DNA of 64,000 nt from JAEKNW01 sp963678375 (GCA_963678375.2 OY782831.1:1984001-2048000); one strand, 5' to 3'; counted from the first letter of the stretch, positions 54,266-63,205 are shown. Notes: generated by a model not told the origin, from the sequence alone. Program-made: numbers and translations.

Positions 54266-54578
54266 AGGCTTTAAAAGACCTGAAATTATTGAAAAGAATG
54301 ATTTCTTTGAAGTAAAAATGTATAGATCAGTGACAGATGTTATCGATTCATAACTATGAAATAACTTTTCAGGGTCGATTACGGTCGAATAGATGTGAAT
54401 GAAACAAGATATCTTGCTTTATTTATTAGATAATAATATAAAACCCCTTAAGCAATTAATGGATATGTTAGGATATAAGACTACAAAGGCAACTGATTTA
54501 TTAGCTGAGATGGCTGAAGAAGAACTCATAGTTAGAAAAGGTAATGGTAGAGATACTCATTATGTTCTTAATAAATAA
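54262..54578 (+). pseudogene. AlbA_2-type regulator, C-terminal remnant with winged helix
   Basis: 54262-54353 encodes KGFKRPEIIEKNDFFEVKMYRS and then a stop. This matches the last beta strands of the ATPase-like core in AlbA_2/Schlafen-type putative transcriptional regulators (..RPEIIE..GFF.V.FYR). 54399-54578 is a 59-codon frame (MKQDILLYLLDNNIKPLKQL at the start, GNGRDTHYVLNK at the end) that looks like the C-terminal winged helix of the same family. The rest of the gene is missing, and the first piece overlaps the end of rhuM. The 59-codon piece could be a free small protein, but no ribosome site is seen. Confidence 0.6.
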
Positions 54579-54669
54579 GCTAATCACAGTTATTAATTAT
54601 ATTGTATTAATTAAAATTGAATGGTTCAGTAGAAGTTTTCTGATAATAAACAAAAAAAGTTGAAGAATT

Positions 54670-55920
54670 ATGAAAAAAAAACATAAATTAGGTTGTCTAT
54701 TTGGTTCTGGAATTTCAATAAAAGCAAATTATTTAAATGTTAATGACATAACTAAAGTTATATTGGAAGGAAAATTTGAGAAAAATGGAGCTTCATTGAA
54801 AGCATATCATCACACTGATCAAGAAACTTATTTAGTTCAACAAAATTTTACTGAATATATGAACGATCATTACTTAGAAAGAGTTTTACCTTTTATCAAT
54901 AATGTTTATTTATGTTTAAAAGATTACTTTAATGCAAAACAATATATTTGTACGCCAAATTACGAAGATTTGTATAATTTTATTAGACAAATAAAAGATG
55001 AGATATCTAAAGAACAAGACAATTATGGCTTATTTTGTTCTTTGCCAATACTAAAAGAAAAACTAATATCGGATATAATTACTGAAAATTATCTTGTAGA
55101 TAGGATTAGTAATAATTTATTATCAATTAGCAATGATTCGTTGATATATATCACTAATATTGTACAACGCTTACTAAATAAGCAAAATGATAAATCAGAA
55201 TGGAATTACTTATCGATTTTAAATGATTTGATTAAAAAGAATATGAGTACAATTTTTACTCTCAACCATGATACTTTACTTGAACAGTACTTTGATGAAA
55301 ATGGAATAGAGTATTGTGACGGATTCAGCGAAAAAGATGGTGATACATTTCACTTTAAAGAAGAAAGTTTTAATATGTCAACTACTATAAATCTTATCAA
55401 GCTTCATGGTTCAGTGAATTGGTTTATACTAGAAGATGAGAAAGGTCGTGCTACTTACTCGAAACCACTAACTAATGATTATCATCATATTGAGAGTTCT
55501 AATGGAAATTATTTTTATAAAAGTGGTTATACAAATCAAATGTTAGTCGGTTCTTTCAATAAACTTACAGACTATAACTTTGGAATTTTCGATACTTTAT
55601 TTAGTGAGTTTACCATTCGATTGAGAGAAATCCAAGTATTAATTATATCAGGATATTCTTTTGGTGATAAAGGTGTAAATGGCAAGTTAAAGTATTGGTT
55701 TAATGAAGATCAGAATCGAAAAATCATTATTATTCATCCCAATAAAGATGATTTGCTCAGAAGATGTAGAGGAATGATTTTTTGGATGCTAGACAATGAA
55801 TCCAAAAAAACAGAGGACAATAGAAGAATCAATATAATCGAGAAAAAGTTTGAAGATTTACTAATAGAAGATATTGATTCAATACTGAATAAAATTAACA
55901 AAGATTGCCAATTAGATTAA
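54670..55920 (+). CDS. Stand-alone SIR2-domain protein (predicted NADase effector)
   Basis: A 416-residue protein of the SIR2-like family. Nucleotide-binding FGSGIS at residues 11-16, catalytic-type TLNHDT at 197-202 (Asn), KLHGSVNW at 244-251 (catalytic His) and SGYSFGDKGVN at 327-337 (GxSxxD plus N). No zinc cysteines, so it is of the non-deacetylase bacterial type that in characterised phage-defence systems (Thoeris, DSR, SIR2-Argonaute) degrades NAD+. No additional N- or C-terminal domain and no obvious partner gene. The RhuM-like gene upstream and MNT gene downstream are separated by about 400 and 260 bases. Confidence 0.85.
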   Translation: MKKKHKLGCLFGSGISIKANYLNVNDITKVILEGKFEKNGASLKAYHHTDQETYLVQQNFTEYMNDHYLERVLPFINNVYLCLKDYFNAKQYICTPNYEDLYNFIRQIKDEISKEQDNYGLFCSLPILKEKLISDIITENYLVDRISNNLLSISNDSLIYITNIVQRLLNKQNDKSEWNYLSILNDLIKKNMSTIFTLNHDTLLEQYFDENGIEYCDGFSEKDGDTFHFKEESFNMSTTINLIKLHGSVNWFILEDEKGRATYSKPLTNDYHHIESSNGNYFYKSGYTNQMLVGSFNKLTDYNFGIFDTLFSEFTIRLREIQVLIISGYSFGDKGVNGKLKYWFNEDQNRKIIIIHPNKDDLLRRCRGMIFWMLDNESKKTEDNRRINIIEKKFEDLLIEDIDSILNKINKDCQLD

Positions 55921-56184
55921 AAGTAAAAAAAAGATAGTTCGATAATAGGGTGTGAAAAAAGAATATAGTTCAAATTGAGTGGAAAATAACTTTAGTTATA
56001 TAGCTAAAGTATTCTATTTCTTTTTAGATATATGCTAATAATTTTTGTTTGTCGTTAAAGATATAATAAAATCTGCTCATAACATTATTTAAATTATGCT
56101 TTTTCCAGACTAGAACTATAGATATTTATTATCATAAAAAAACAATTCTATATTGAAAGATGTATCTATATTCGTCATGTTTAA

Positions 56185-56481
56185 TTATATTTTTCTCGCT
56201 GTAGATAGTATTTCTTTTCTTCTGTATGGTTTCGTTATCCCATCTTTTTCAATTAAATCAACTTTTTTATTGAAATATTGCTGAAACTTTTCCTGTAAAT
56301 CCATAAGATTAAAGAGAGAATAGTTAGAATTTTTCTTGAAGGAAATCAGGATATCAACATCACTTTCATTAGTGAAATCCTCTCTTAATATTGATCCAAA
56401 AAGATATAATTCTTCAACAGCATAGTCTTTAAGTATTTCATATAAATCTGCTTCATTTATATTTATCTTTGGTAACTGCAT
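56185..56481 (-). CDS. MNT-type nucleotidyltransferase (toxin-antitoxin antitoxin-like)
   Basis: A 98-residue minimal nucleotidyltransferase. The active site is the exact GSX10DXD pattern: G29-S30, then D41-V-D43 in LFGSILREDFTNESDVDILI. The third acidic position is in VDLIEKDG. The C-terminal end KPYRRKEILSTARKI is typical of antitoxins that AMPylate HEPN toxins (HEPN-MNT modules). No HEPN gene follows in the 260 bases downstream or precedes it, so it is orphaned. AGGAGAG precedes the ATG. Confidence 0.85.
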   Translation of the reverse strand: MQLPKININEADLYEILKDYAVEELYLFGSILREDFTNESDVDILISFKKNSNYSLFNLMDLQEKFQQYFNKKVDLIEKDGITKPYRRKEILSTARKI

Positions 56482-56678
56482 TATCTCTCCTAAAAGGAAT
56501 TATGTTATAACTTTCACTTAATAGGTAAAAATCATAAAGTACTCATTATAACTCCATAATATCTTATTATAATCCTCTGTCAATTTAATGATAGATAAAT
56601 CAAATTGAAACATTGTATACAATAATTCAATGACTATATCAAGTAATATTATAATTCTCAACCATGAATTTGTAAAAT

Positions 56679-57443
56679 CTATTTATAAACAACTGTTTTA
56701 TCTTTAATATGGAACCTTATAGAGTTTAATGTGCAAAATTCAATTACTTGTTTAGATAGAGAATTATAATAAACTTGATAACCTTTATAAGCTGATACGA
56801 GTTTGTTATAATGTAATCGACCAAAGATTATCTTATCCACAAAACTGATTGATTCTAAAATGTCATTTAAATCTTGTTCAATAATGTTTGGAGTTGGGTA
56901 AGGCTCTATACTAACCCATGTTTGGAAGCCTTTATCATGTAAATATTTGAGACTTTTAATTCTATCAAGATAAGGTTTTGAATTAGGTTCCATTCTTTTT
57001 CTAAATTCTTCATTAAGTGAAATTAAAGTTATACCAAACTCATTTTTTTTCAAAGTATTACTAAGTTCTATGGGTAAGATTGATTTTGTTAAAACAGTAC
57101 ATTTGATATCATGACTATTTAGTAATTTGATAATATCTATAGATAATTCACTAATTTCCGGATAACCTGCCATGAAAGGATCTGTAGTAAAAGATAAGTG
57201 TACTGATTTTATTTTTTTTATAAATTTTGGAATTTCTTTCTCAAGGATACTAAGCGCGTTTGAAACAATTTTTGGATCTATCCAATCTTCATAGCTTTTC
57301 ACTCTACCAAATCTTTTAGCCATCATGAAGGCATAACAAGGATATAAACAACCATGATAGCACCCTTCTGCATGATTTATTGTGTAATCTCCGTATTCTA
57401 CTCCAGTTTTATATAACAATGTTTTACGTTTTATTTTTCTCAT
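56679..57443 (-). CDS. Radical SAM protein with CX3CX3C motif, partner of TcmP
   Basis: A 254-residue radical SAM protein resembling the spore-photoproduct-lyase-like class. The cluster motif is GCYHGCLYPCYA (C28, C32, C36, i.e. CX3CX3C), one residue longer than the standard CX3CX2C. TTDPF...Y.EIS near residue 90 and the TIM-barrel strands CTVLTKS, FGITLISLNEE and WVSIEPYPTP follow in family order. The frame opens with TTG 57452 inside tcmP; ATG 57443 is preferred. It overlaps the end of tcmP by 20 bases, so the two are one operon. The substrate is unknown. The pair occurs in defence-type islands by family knowledge. Confidence 0.8.
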   Translation of the reverse strand: MRKIKRKTLLYKTGVEYGDYTINHAEGCYHGCLYPCYAFMMAKRFGRVKSYEDWIDPKIVSNALSILEKEIPKFIKKIKSVHLSFTTDPFMAGYPEISELSIDIIKLLNSHDIKCTVLTKSILPIELSNTLKKNEFGITLISLNEEFRKRMEPNSKPYLDRIKSLKYLHDKGFQTWVSIEPYPTPNIIEQDLNDILESISFVDKIIFGRLHYNKLVSAYKGYQVYYNSLSKQVIEFCTLNSIRFHIKDKTVVYK

Positions 57444-58529
57444 TCTTTTCAAACCTTACTCTTTTAATATTTTTATAGCAACTTTCATAACTGATGCATG
57501 CATGTCCACTAAAACATATTTTATTATTATTTTTTAATTTAAGAACAATTTCCTTAGCGTGATTAGGGATGTGACCTTGTTCTAAAGTAAAATCATATAC
57601 ATCACAATTTGTTTTGAGCTTTTGGTTTAGAATAAGGGATTCTAATTTTCTCTGAAATATTTCAACCTTTGTTATTACTCCATCACCAAACAATGTCATT
57701 TGTTGATCACCCATATCATCTTCAATATCAAAATTAGCATTTCCATTAAAGGGATTCTCCTTCCATGCAACTCTCAAAAATTTATCAATACCTCTTGGAT
57801 GTTTTGAAGCAAAGATAATACCATAGATATTTGTATTCTTCTTGATTGAAAATGGATAGTATTTAAAATCCGAAAATCTTGAAGCATAATCTTGATAACA
57901 AATTGTTACATACTCATGGATTTTTTCATATCTAACATCTTTAATTTTTTTCTCGAAATCTGGTATATAGGTAGAAAAAACTTCTTTAAATCTATAGCCA
58001 TATGATGATGATACAAAGAAAAGGTAGTCTGTTGAATAAAGGTCATTAACTTTTTTTAATATTTCTTCTGTTATGAATTTATAACCGTTTTGATCAAAAA
58101 AAAGCAAATTAGCTGTTTGCTTAAAAGAATCGTAAATGTTCTCAAATATATCAAAAAAATCTTGATTATATACTTCTATCTTTAGAAAGTCATTAAGTTC
58201 TTCAAGAATACAGCAATACTCTTTCAAGTTCTTACACAATTTTTCATACTTTAAGTCATCAAATTCATTAAGATATAATGTGATTTTTTTTTCTTTGCTA
58301 TTATATCATCTTTGTAACCATATATTGTTTTGAGAAATCTGATTGGGCTACCATCAACTCCAACTATATCTCTGCCTGGTCCAGCAAAAAAATCACATAT
58401 TATAATATCTTTTTCAGGTTTTGAGTGAATAAAAACAGGCAACCAACTTTTTAAATAACTATCAAACAGTTCAAGCTTTGTTATTGTACCTTCATCAAAT
58501 GCTCTTTCATGAATATTTTTCTTTGGCAT
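57424..58529 (-). pseudogene. tcmP: TcmP (three-Cys-motif partner) gene split at an A9 run
   Basis: The N-terminal piece (58529 down to about 58270) reads ERAFDEGTITKLELFDSYLK, then CDFFAGPGRDIVGVDGSPIRFL. The C-terminal piece (open from 58239 down to 57424) contains SKHPRGIDKFLRVAWKENPF, then GNANFDIEDD and DFTLEQGHIPNHAKEIVLKL. Together they match TcmP, with a methyltransferase-like DFFAGPG motif. The frame breaks in AAGAAAAAAAAATCA near 58272-58285: with nine A the frame ends soon after, while one extra A would join both pieces through ITLYLNEFDDLKYEK into a protein of about 368 residues. This is a recent mutation, a sequence error, or slippage-dependent expression. GGAGGAG precedes the ATG. 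Confidence 0.82.
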
Positions 58530-58573
58530 AACTCCTCCAACTTAGTTAGTATCAAAACTCCAAAACATTATTA

Positions 58574-58602
58574 ATGTTATTAATCTACAAGATTCTTGTC
58601 AA
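58574..58602 (-). promoter_or_regulatory. Promoter of the tcmP-radical SAM operon
   Basis: On the minus strand, TTGACA (58602-58597), a 17-base spacer and TAACAT (58579-58574), 45 bases before the tcmP ATG. A near-consensus sigma-70 promoter. Confidence 0.7.
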
Positions 58603-59226
58603 GTCCAATCTCAATATTCCATCTTAACTCTTGACAACTCGACATATTTAATATAAAAATACTCTAATTCTAAGTAAAAAAGATAACTACTCCTCATGAA
58701 TGGAATATTTTTCGCTATTCTCCCTGTATTCTCCCTGTCATGCAATCGTCATGCAAGCAAAATAATATGATGCTAAATAACTATTTAACAATATCATAAA
58801 TAGAATTATGATTAATCCTAAAGAAAAAGACAGCCACTTGAATCGGTGTGGCTTGCCTCTCAAGCGAACTTATACAAAACCAGTAATATTGATTTTCCAA
58901 AAAGAAAAAAGTAGTATTTAATGTAATCTGTAGATTTTCTAACATTTCCCACTCTAATTGGGAGAGAGCCGTAAAACCACTAGAAAGTATCAAGAAAACC
59001 TTAAAATGGGTACTATTATAGATTTTCTAAGGATAAGCTATTGGAAAAGGTGGTTTGCTGATTGAAGAATCTCATATTCTGATATTTTAAATATCATGAA
59101 TTACTTATTGACAATACTTGATTTAAGTTTAAAATTTGTCCAGTTTATGATGTTGTCAAAAATATAAGCTTTTTTATTACATCATAGAGCGAGTAATTAT
59201 AAAATAATAATAAAATGGAGTTGTCA
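58603..59226. other. Intergenic region between tcmP and the lipoprotein gene
   Basis: About 620 bases with no recognised gene. A second TTGACA with TATAAA at 15 bases (58630-58656, plus strand) and another TTGACA at 59108 may serve the lipoprotein gene or an unseen RNA. Short direct repeats occur at 58718-58738 (ATTCTCCCTGT twice) and at 58738-58756 (TCATGCAA twice). A 70-codon minus-strand frame at 58781-58993 has no ribosome site or family features. Confidence 0.5.
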
Positions 59227-59778
59227 ATGTTTATCCGCTTTTTTAAATCAAATTCTATAATGCTATTAACACAACTAATATTAATTTCACTTCTACTAAT
59301 TTCCTGTAGTCATACAAGCAAAGATTTTTCTTCAACATTAATTAGTAAGGAACTGATCATAAAAGCTGATAAATTAGATAGAGGTCATCCCTTGGAATTT
59401 TTCAAAACAGCAGGTGAATATTTTAGAGATGGAAAAATCAATGATTCTGCTTTTATGTTTTACTTAGGGCAGTTAAGGTACAGATATTATATTTCTGTTA
59501 ATCCACCTGAAAAAATGGAAGGGGATATTATGACTTTTTCCTCAACGCAAAGTGTTCTTGGGTCAGAGTTAAATTATAAATTAGGAAAAGATATTGATAG
59601 TTATCTCCAAATTCTAGATGCAGTTCTTGAATGGGGTAATCGATTTGATTCTAAGTTTTGCTCCAGAAAAATTAACCCCGAAAAGTATCAAGAGAATATA
59701 GATGGCTTAATACAGCTAAAAGAGTATGTAATTGATAATCGGGATCTTATTGAAGAAGAGCACAAGGAAACAGAATAG
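59227..59778 (+). CDS. Lipoprotein of unknown function
   Basis: A 183-residue predicted lipoprotein: basic N-terminus, hydrophobic stretch and lipobox LLISC (Cys at about residue 27). The mature part (HPLEFFKTAGEYFRDGKIND, then AFMFYLGQLRYRYYISVNPPEKMEGD) is helical and partly resembles a single TPR-like hairpin. I do not recognise a named family. The frame has an ATG at 59215 directly before GGAG; ATG 59227 has the right spacing. Stands alone. Confidence 0.7.
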   Translation: MFIRFFKSNSIMLLTQLILISLLLISCSHTSKDFSSTLISKELIIKADKLDRGHPLEFFKTAGEYFRDGKINDSAFMFYLGQLRYRYYISVNPPEKMEGDIMTFSSTQSVLGSELNYKLGKDIDSYLQILDAVLEWGNRFDSKFCSRKINPEKYQENIDGLIQLKEYVIDNRDLIEEEHKETE

Positions 59779-60308
59779 TTTATTGTAGATTGAGCATTAT
59801 TAATCTCAGAGTCTAGAGCTTTAATGAGATTTATATAGATGATACTTTAACTCAAGCTGCGATATATTTATCTTTTATATGGACAGATAACAAATTATTT
59901 ATGGTCTGGAAGCACCTTTCTTCTACTATCTGAGAGTAACTAAGTTATGTAGTGGAAGCATCTTGCTTCCAACTTTTCTGACAGCAAAGAAGCCATCATT
60001 CCATAGCTTGTTTTCTTAACTATACTTGCGTCAATCTCTCTTGATTGTTAGTTACACAAATAATCATTGGGAAAATAATGAGTGAGTTATAATAAAGAGA
60101 GCATAGAAGATCAGTTCTACAAAGGTATCGCTTCTCTGGATCTATGGTTTTGGATAATCTTGATCCTTGAAGGGATTCCTAGATTGATGATAAAATAAAC
60201 ATTAATCACTCTAGCAAACTAAATTGAAAAAAGAGGGGAAAGCTAGTTTCCCATCATATATGCGTAAATTAAAATCAAGAGAAATTATACTAATAATAAT
60301 TTGTTATT
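59779..60308. other. Intergenic region with a GGAAGC hairpin
   Basis: About 530 bases without a gene. The only structure noted is the perfect hairpin TGGAAGCA-TCT-TGCTTCCA (59953-59971). Its GCATCTTGC core also occurs in reverse complement at about 37180-37193. It may belong to the same class of small intergenic hairpin elements as those at 17.3 and 28.0 kb. Confidence 0.45.
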
Positions 60309-60503
60309 CTATTTGTTCAAAGTTATTTTCCTTACTTCTTTAAACTTTCCTGAAGTGAATTCTACAAAATATATTCCGCTTGATTCTTCAGTAGCTTCCC
60401 AAACGAATTTATGATATCCTTTCTCTTGAGCAAATGTACCTGTACTATGAACTTTCTGACCTTTAATGTTATAAATACAGATCCAACCTAAATGCTGAGA
60501 TTT
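60309..60503 (-). pseudogene. Orphan C-terminal sorting-domain remnant
   Basis: The minus strand encodes GWICIYNIKGQKVHSTGTF, then KGYHKFVWEATEESSGIYF and VEFTSGKFKEVRKITLNK with a stop at 60309-60311. This is the last two thirds of the FlgD-like/T9SS type A sorting domain found on the large secreted proteins here. No upstream protein body remains: an in-frame stop is just before it at 60504-60506, and it lies immediately downstream of the sigma-54 activator gene. It is the end of a deleted surface-protein gene. Confidence 0.75.
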
Positions 60504-60517
60504 CTAATATTACTAAG

Positions 60518-62770
60518 CTATTTGCAATATTCATACAAGTTATATTTAGCTATTTTTCTAGCTATTGAATTTGCAGTTAATCCAAGTAGTTTAGCCGCTT
60601 GCAACTGAACACCATGAGTTTTTATGAGTGCATCTTGAATAGTTTCTTTGATAACTTGATCTAAGTTAAAAGTATTTCGCTGACATTGATTACAATCATT
60701 TTCTAGGTTAAGATAGTTGTCTAAAACGATGTGTAAATCTTCGTTGTTGGCTAGGGAAATTGCAATTCTCTGGGTTATATTCTTTAATTCTCTAACATTG
60801 CCTGGGAAGGAATAATTCATCAATAGCTTTAATAGTTCAGGAGGAAGAGTTTGTGTTGGTATATAAAGTTTCTGACAATAATCAGCTAAAAAGTAGTTTG
60901 TTAATTCTTCAATATCATTTTTTCTATCTCTAAGAGCAGGTAGTTTAATCTCATAATTACATAAGCGATAAAATAAGTCAATCCGAAATTTATTTTCTTT
61001 GGTAAGTGCTAGAAGGTCTTTGTTGGATGCAGAAATTATCCTAAAGTCTGATTTAACAGGGCTTGTTGAGCCAAGGGGGTAGAATTCTTTATCTTCAAGA
61101 ACTTTTAAAAGCTTTGTTTGAATATCAAGAGATATTTCTGAAATCTCATCTAAGAAGAGAGTTCCTTTATCAACGATATTGAGGATACCAAGCTTGTCTT
61201 TATCAGCTCCAGTAAAAGCACCTTTTTTATAGCCAAAGAGTTCACTTTCAATAAGGGTAGGACTAATAGCAGATAAGTTAAATTCACAGAAGTTTTGCTT
61301 ACTTCTATTACTCTTGTAATGGATATATTTTGCTAGTAGTTCTTTACCAGTTCCAGTTTCACCAGTAATCAAAACATTACTAAAAGTAGCGTTAGCAACA
61401 TTTTCAGATTCTTTTTTTATTCTCTTTATTTCTGTTGATTTACCTATTATAGATTTTTCAATTTTTTGAGAAATAGCTTCTGATGATAGCACTTTTTTTA
61501 CGGTCTCTTCATGACTAATTTCTTCATAAGATCTAAGCAGACGATGGTAATAATTCATTTCAATTTGAGTTTTATGAAGCTCTACTTCTTTAGATACTCT
61601 ACGATATTTACTTAGATATTTTAGAATTTTATCACCATCATTTAGTTTAGAATAATATTCAAGCAAGAAAAAGAGATATTCTTTATAAAATTCTCTTTTT
61701 TCTGATATTACTTCTTGCATCAAATCTTCAATCTTGTTAATATCAATTTTATCAATTTGATTAGAAGTTAGATAAAAAGAGTAGAGGAAGAGAAGAGGTA
61801 TTCTTTCTACTAATTCTGGTTTAAGCTGAGAAAAATAAAATCGAGATTCATCATTTTTCTCATTCATTACAGCTATTAAGAAACTCTCCGAAATAATACG
61901 GTCAATTACTTTTTCATCCTGACTGATTGACTTGATTTGTTCTAATACTGCAATTGCTTCATGAAAATGTTTTAACTGACTTAACATTCGAGCTTTCATA
62001 AATTTAAGGTGGGTCTTGTCTAAAGGCGAGTCTTCACTTAAGGAAATCTCAAGATGCTTCAAGGCTAAGTCCATCATAGATTTTGACGCGTAGGCTATAC
62101 TTAAGGTATGATTAGCTCGGTAGTAGAGGGTTTTTTCTTTACGGATGTGTTCATTAGTAATTATCTTATTAAAATAATAAATTGCCTCATAAAAGTTACT
62201 TGTTCTGAACTTATAGTGACCTAAAGCTAAAAAGTAGTATGCTTTAGAGTAATCTGAACTGTCAATTGCAATATAATCTGTAAAACGCTTATAAATCTTC
62301 TCTGCTTTATCCATTAATTTATTACTTGAATAATGAATAAGAAGCTGACTATAAGCTGATGCAGTTATTCTGTCTGGCTTATAAGTATCGATTAAAGCTA
62401 TAATACGTTCTATTAATGAAGGAGTTTTCTGATTAAAATAATATACAGATTGAACCATATAAGCTAAAGTAATCTCTACAATTATATCTGTTTTCCCAAG
62501 GGCAATCCCAACATTATCAATTGTATCTAAGAGCTTGTCTGAAGGTGGAATGGTTGTTATCAAAGCTTCAATGAGACTTGTTTCAAGTAGGTAGTGTTGA
62601 GATTCTTTATTTGGCTTATAGCTATGCTTAAGTATAGTAAAGAATGCCTCATATATTTGATAACATTTCTTAACAATTATTTCACGTGTTTCTTTATTTC
62701 CTCTGGCAAGCAATAAGTCTTCATATAGCTTAGATATCTTATTACTTAATTCTGTTTTTTTATTTTCCAT
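60518..62770 (-). CDS. Sigma-54-dependent activator with N-terminal TPR-like region
   Basis: A 750-residue enhancer-binding protein. Residues about 1-420 are helical repeats of TPR type (AYYFLALGHYKFRTSNFYEAIYYFNKII, then LYYRANHTLSIAYASKSMMDLALKHLEISL) instead of a receiver or GAF domain. The AAA+ domain (about 440-665) has Walker A GETGTGKE, the sigma-54-contacting GAFTGA, Walker B GTLFLDEI and the VRELKN region. The C-terminal Fis-type helix-turn-helix (IKETIQDALIKTHGVQLQAAKLLGLTANSIARKI) binds enhancer DNA. The signal is probably a protein or peptide sensed by the TPR part. Divergent from a gene pair behind a GG-N10-GC element. Confidence 0.93.
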   Translation of the reverse strand: MENKKTELSNKISKLYEDLLLARGNKETREIIVKKCYQIYEAFFTILKHSYKPNKESQHYLLETSLIEALITTIPPSDKLLDTIDNVGIALGKTDIIVEITLAYMVQSVYYFNQKTPSLIERIIALIDTYKPDRITASAYSQLLIHYSSNKLMDKAEKIYKRFTDYIAIDSSDYSKAYYFLALGHYKFRTSNFYEAIYYFNKIITNEHIRKEKTLYYRANHTLSIAYASKSMMDLALKHLEISLSEDSPLDKTHLKFMKARMLSQLKHFHEAIAVLEQIKSISQDEKVIDRIISESFLIAVMNEKNDESRFYFSQLKPELVERIPLLFLYSFYLTSNQIDKIDINKIEDLMQEVISEKREFYKEYLFFLLEYYSKLNDGDKILKYLSKYRRVSKEVELHKTQIEMNYYHRLLRSYEEISHEETVKKVLSSEAISQKIEKSIIGKSTEIKRIKKESENVANATFSNVLITGETGTGKELLAKYIHYKSNRSKQNFCEFNLSAISPTLIESELFGYKKGAFTGADKDKLGILNIVDKGTLFLDEISEISLDIQTKLLKVLEDKEFYPLGSTSPVKSDFRIISASNKDLLALTKENKFRIDLFYRLCNYEIKLPALRDRKNDIEELTNYFLADYCQKLYIPTQTLPPELLKLLMNYSFPGNVRELKNITQRIAISLANNEDLHIVLDNYLNLENDCNQCQRNTFNLDQVIKETIQDALIKTHGVQLQAAKLLGLTANSIARKIAKYNLYEYCK

Positions 62771-62845
62771 GTAAACTCCCTTATGAAAACAATAACAAAT
62801 ATGAATTTGTTACTATAAGATTATAAGTCAAGGTATTTATTATTA

Positions 62846-62886
62846 TTTTTCCCGAAAACGGGAAAAATTAAATGTCGATTTCGGGA
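62846..62886. promoter_or_regulatory. Palindromic candidate operator/enhancer
   Basis: A 22-bp perfect palindrome, TTTTTCCCG-AAAA-CGGGAAAAA (62846-62867), with a further half-site TTTCGGGA at 62879-62886. It lies between the divergent activator gene and the 63001 gene, about 110-130 bases before the GG-N10-GC element, a usual distance for an upstream activating site. Confidence 0.55.
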
Positions 62887-62971
62887 TATGAGGATAAACA
62901 ATCATTACAAAATATTATATAAATAATCTATAAGATACTGATATGAAGGTACTTAATATAAATTGAGAAAT

Positions 62972-62987
62972 TGGAATATTATATGCT
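62972..62987 (+). promoter_or_regulatory. Candidate sigma-54 (-24/-12) promoter
   Basis: TGGAATATTATATGCT has GG (62973-62974) and GC (62985-62986) exactly ten bases apart, the invariant core of sigma-54 promoters, though the surrounding consensus (TGGCAC..TTGCA) is only partly kept. The start of transcription would be near 62998. Confidence 0.45.
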
Positions 62988-63000
62988 GTATATATAATTT

Positions 63001-63204
63001 ATGAAAAATCGGAAAAATGATATGTTGCTTTTAAAAGAGAGCTTAAAACAAGCTCAAAGAGTTGGAAAACTAACTTTCAATGGAAAGGAATGGGCAATAA
63101 CTATTCTCAATTGCAGGGGAGAAATTACCAACTTTACTTTTGACCAAGATGATTATTGGCAAGTAAAGCAACTTATTCAAACTTATAACAAACAAAGGAG
63201 ATAG
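63001..63204 (+). CDS. Small protein upstream of the beta-helix adhesin
   Basis: A 67-residue basic protein (LLLKESLKQAQRVGKLTFNG, then KEWAITILNCRGEITNFTFD) with no signal peptide. The family is not recognised. If transcription starts near 62998, the first ATG would be nearly leaderless; the ATGs at 63019 or 63022 are alternatives. It ends one base before the adhesin ATG and contains the adhesin's AAAGGAG ribosome site at its end, so the two are cotranscribed and coupled. Confidence 0.5.
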   Translation: MKNRKNDMLLLKESLKQAQRVGKLTFNGKEWAITILNCRGEITNFTFDQDDYWQVKQLIQTYNKQRR

Positions 63205-63205
63205 T

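Noticed and set aside
55921..56184. HEPN toxin partner for the MNT gene
   Set aside because: The downstream minus-strand sequence contains several stops and no HEPN-like motif, even as a remnant.
57424..58239. Independent 271-residue protein gene
   Set aside because: Its sequence is the C-terminal part of TcmP and joins the upstream frame by one base, so it is treated as part of the split tcmP gene.
58781..58993. 70-codon minus-strand frame
   Set aside because: No ribosome site and no recognised domain; left as intergenic.
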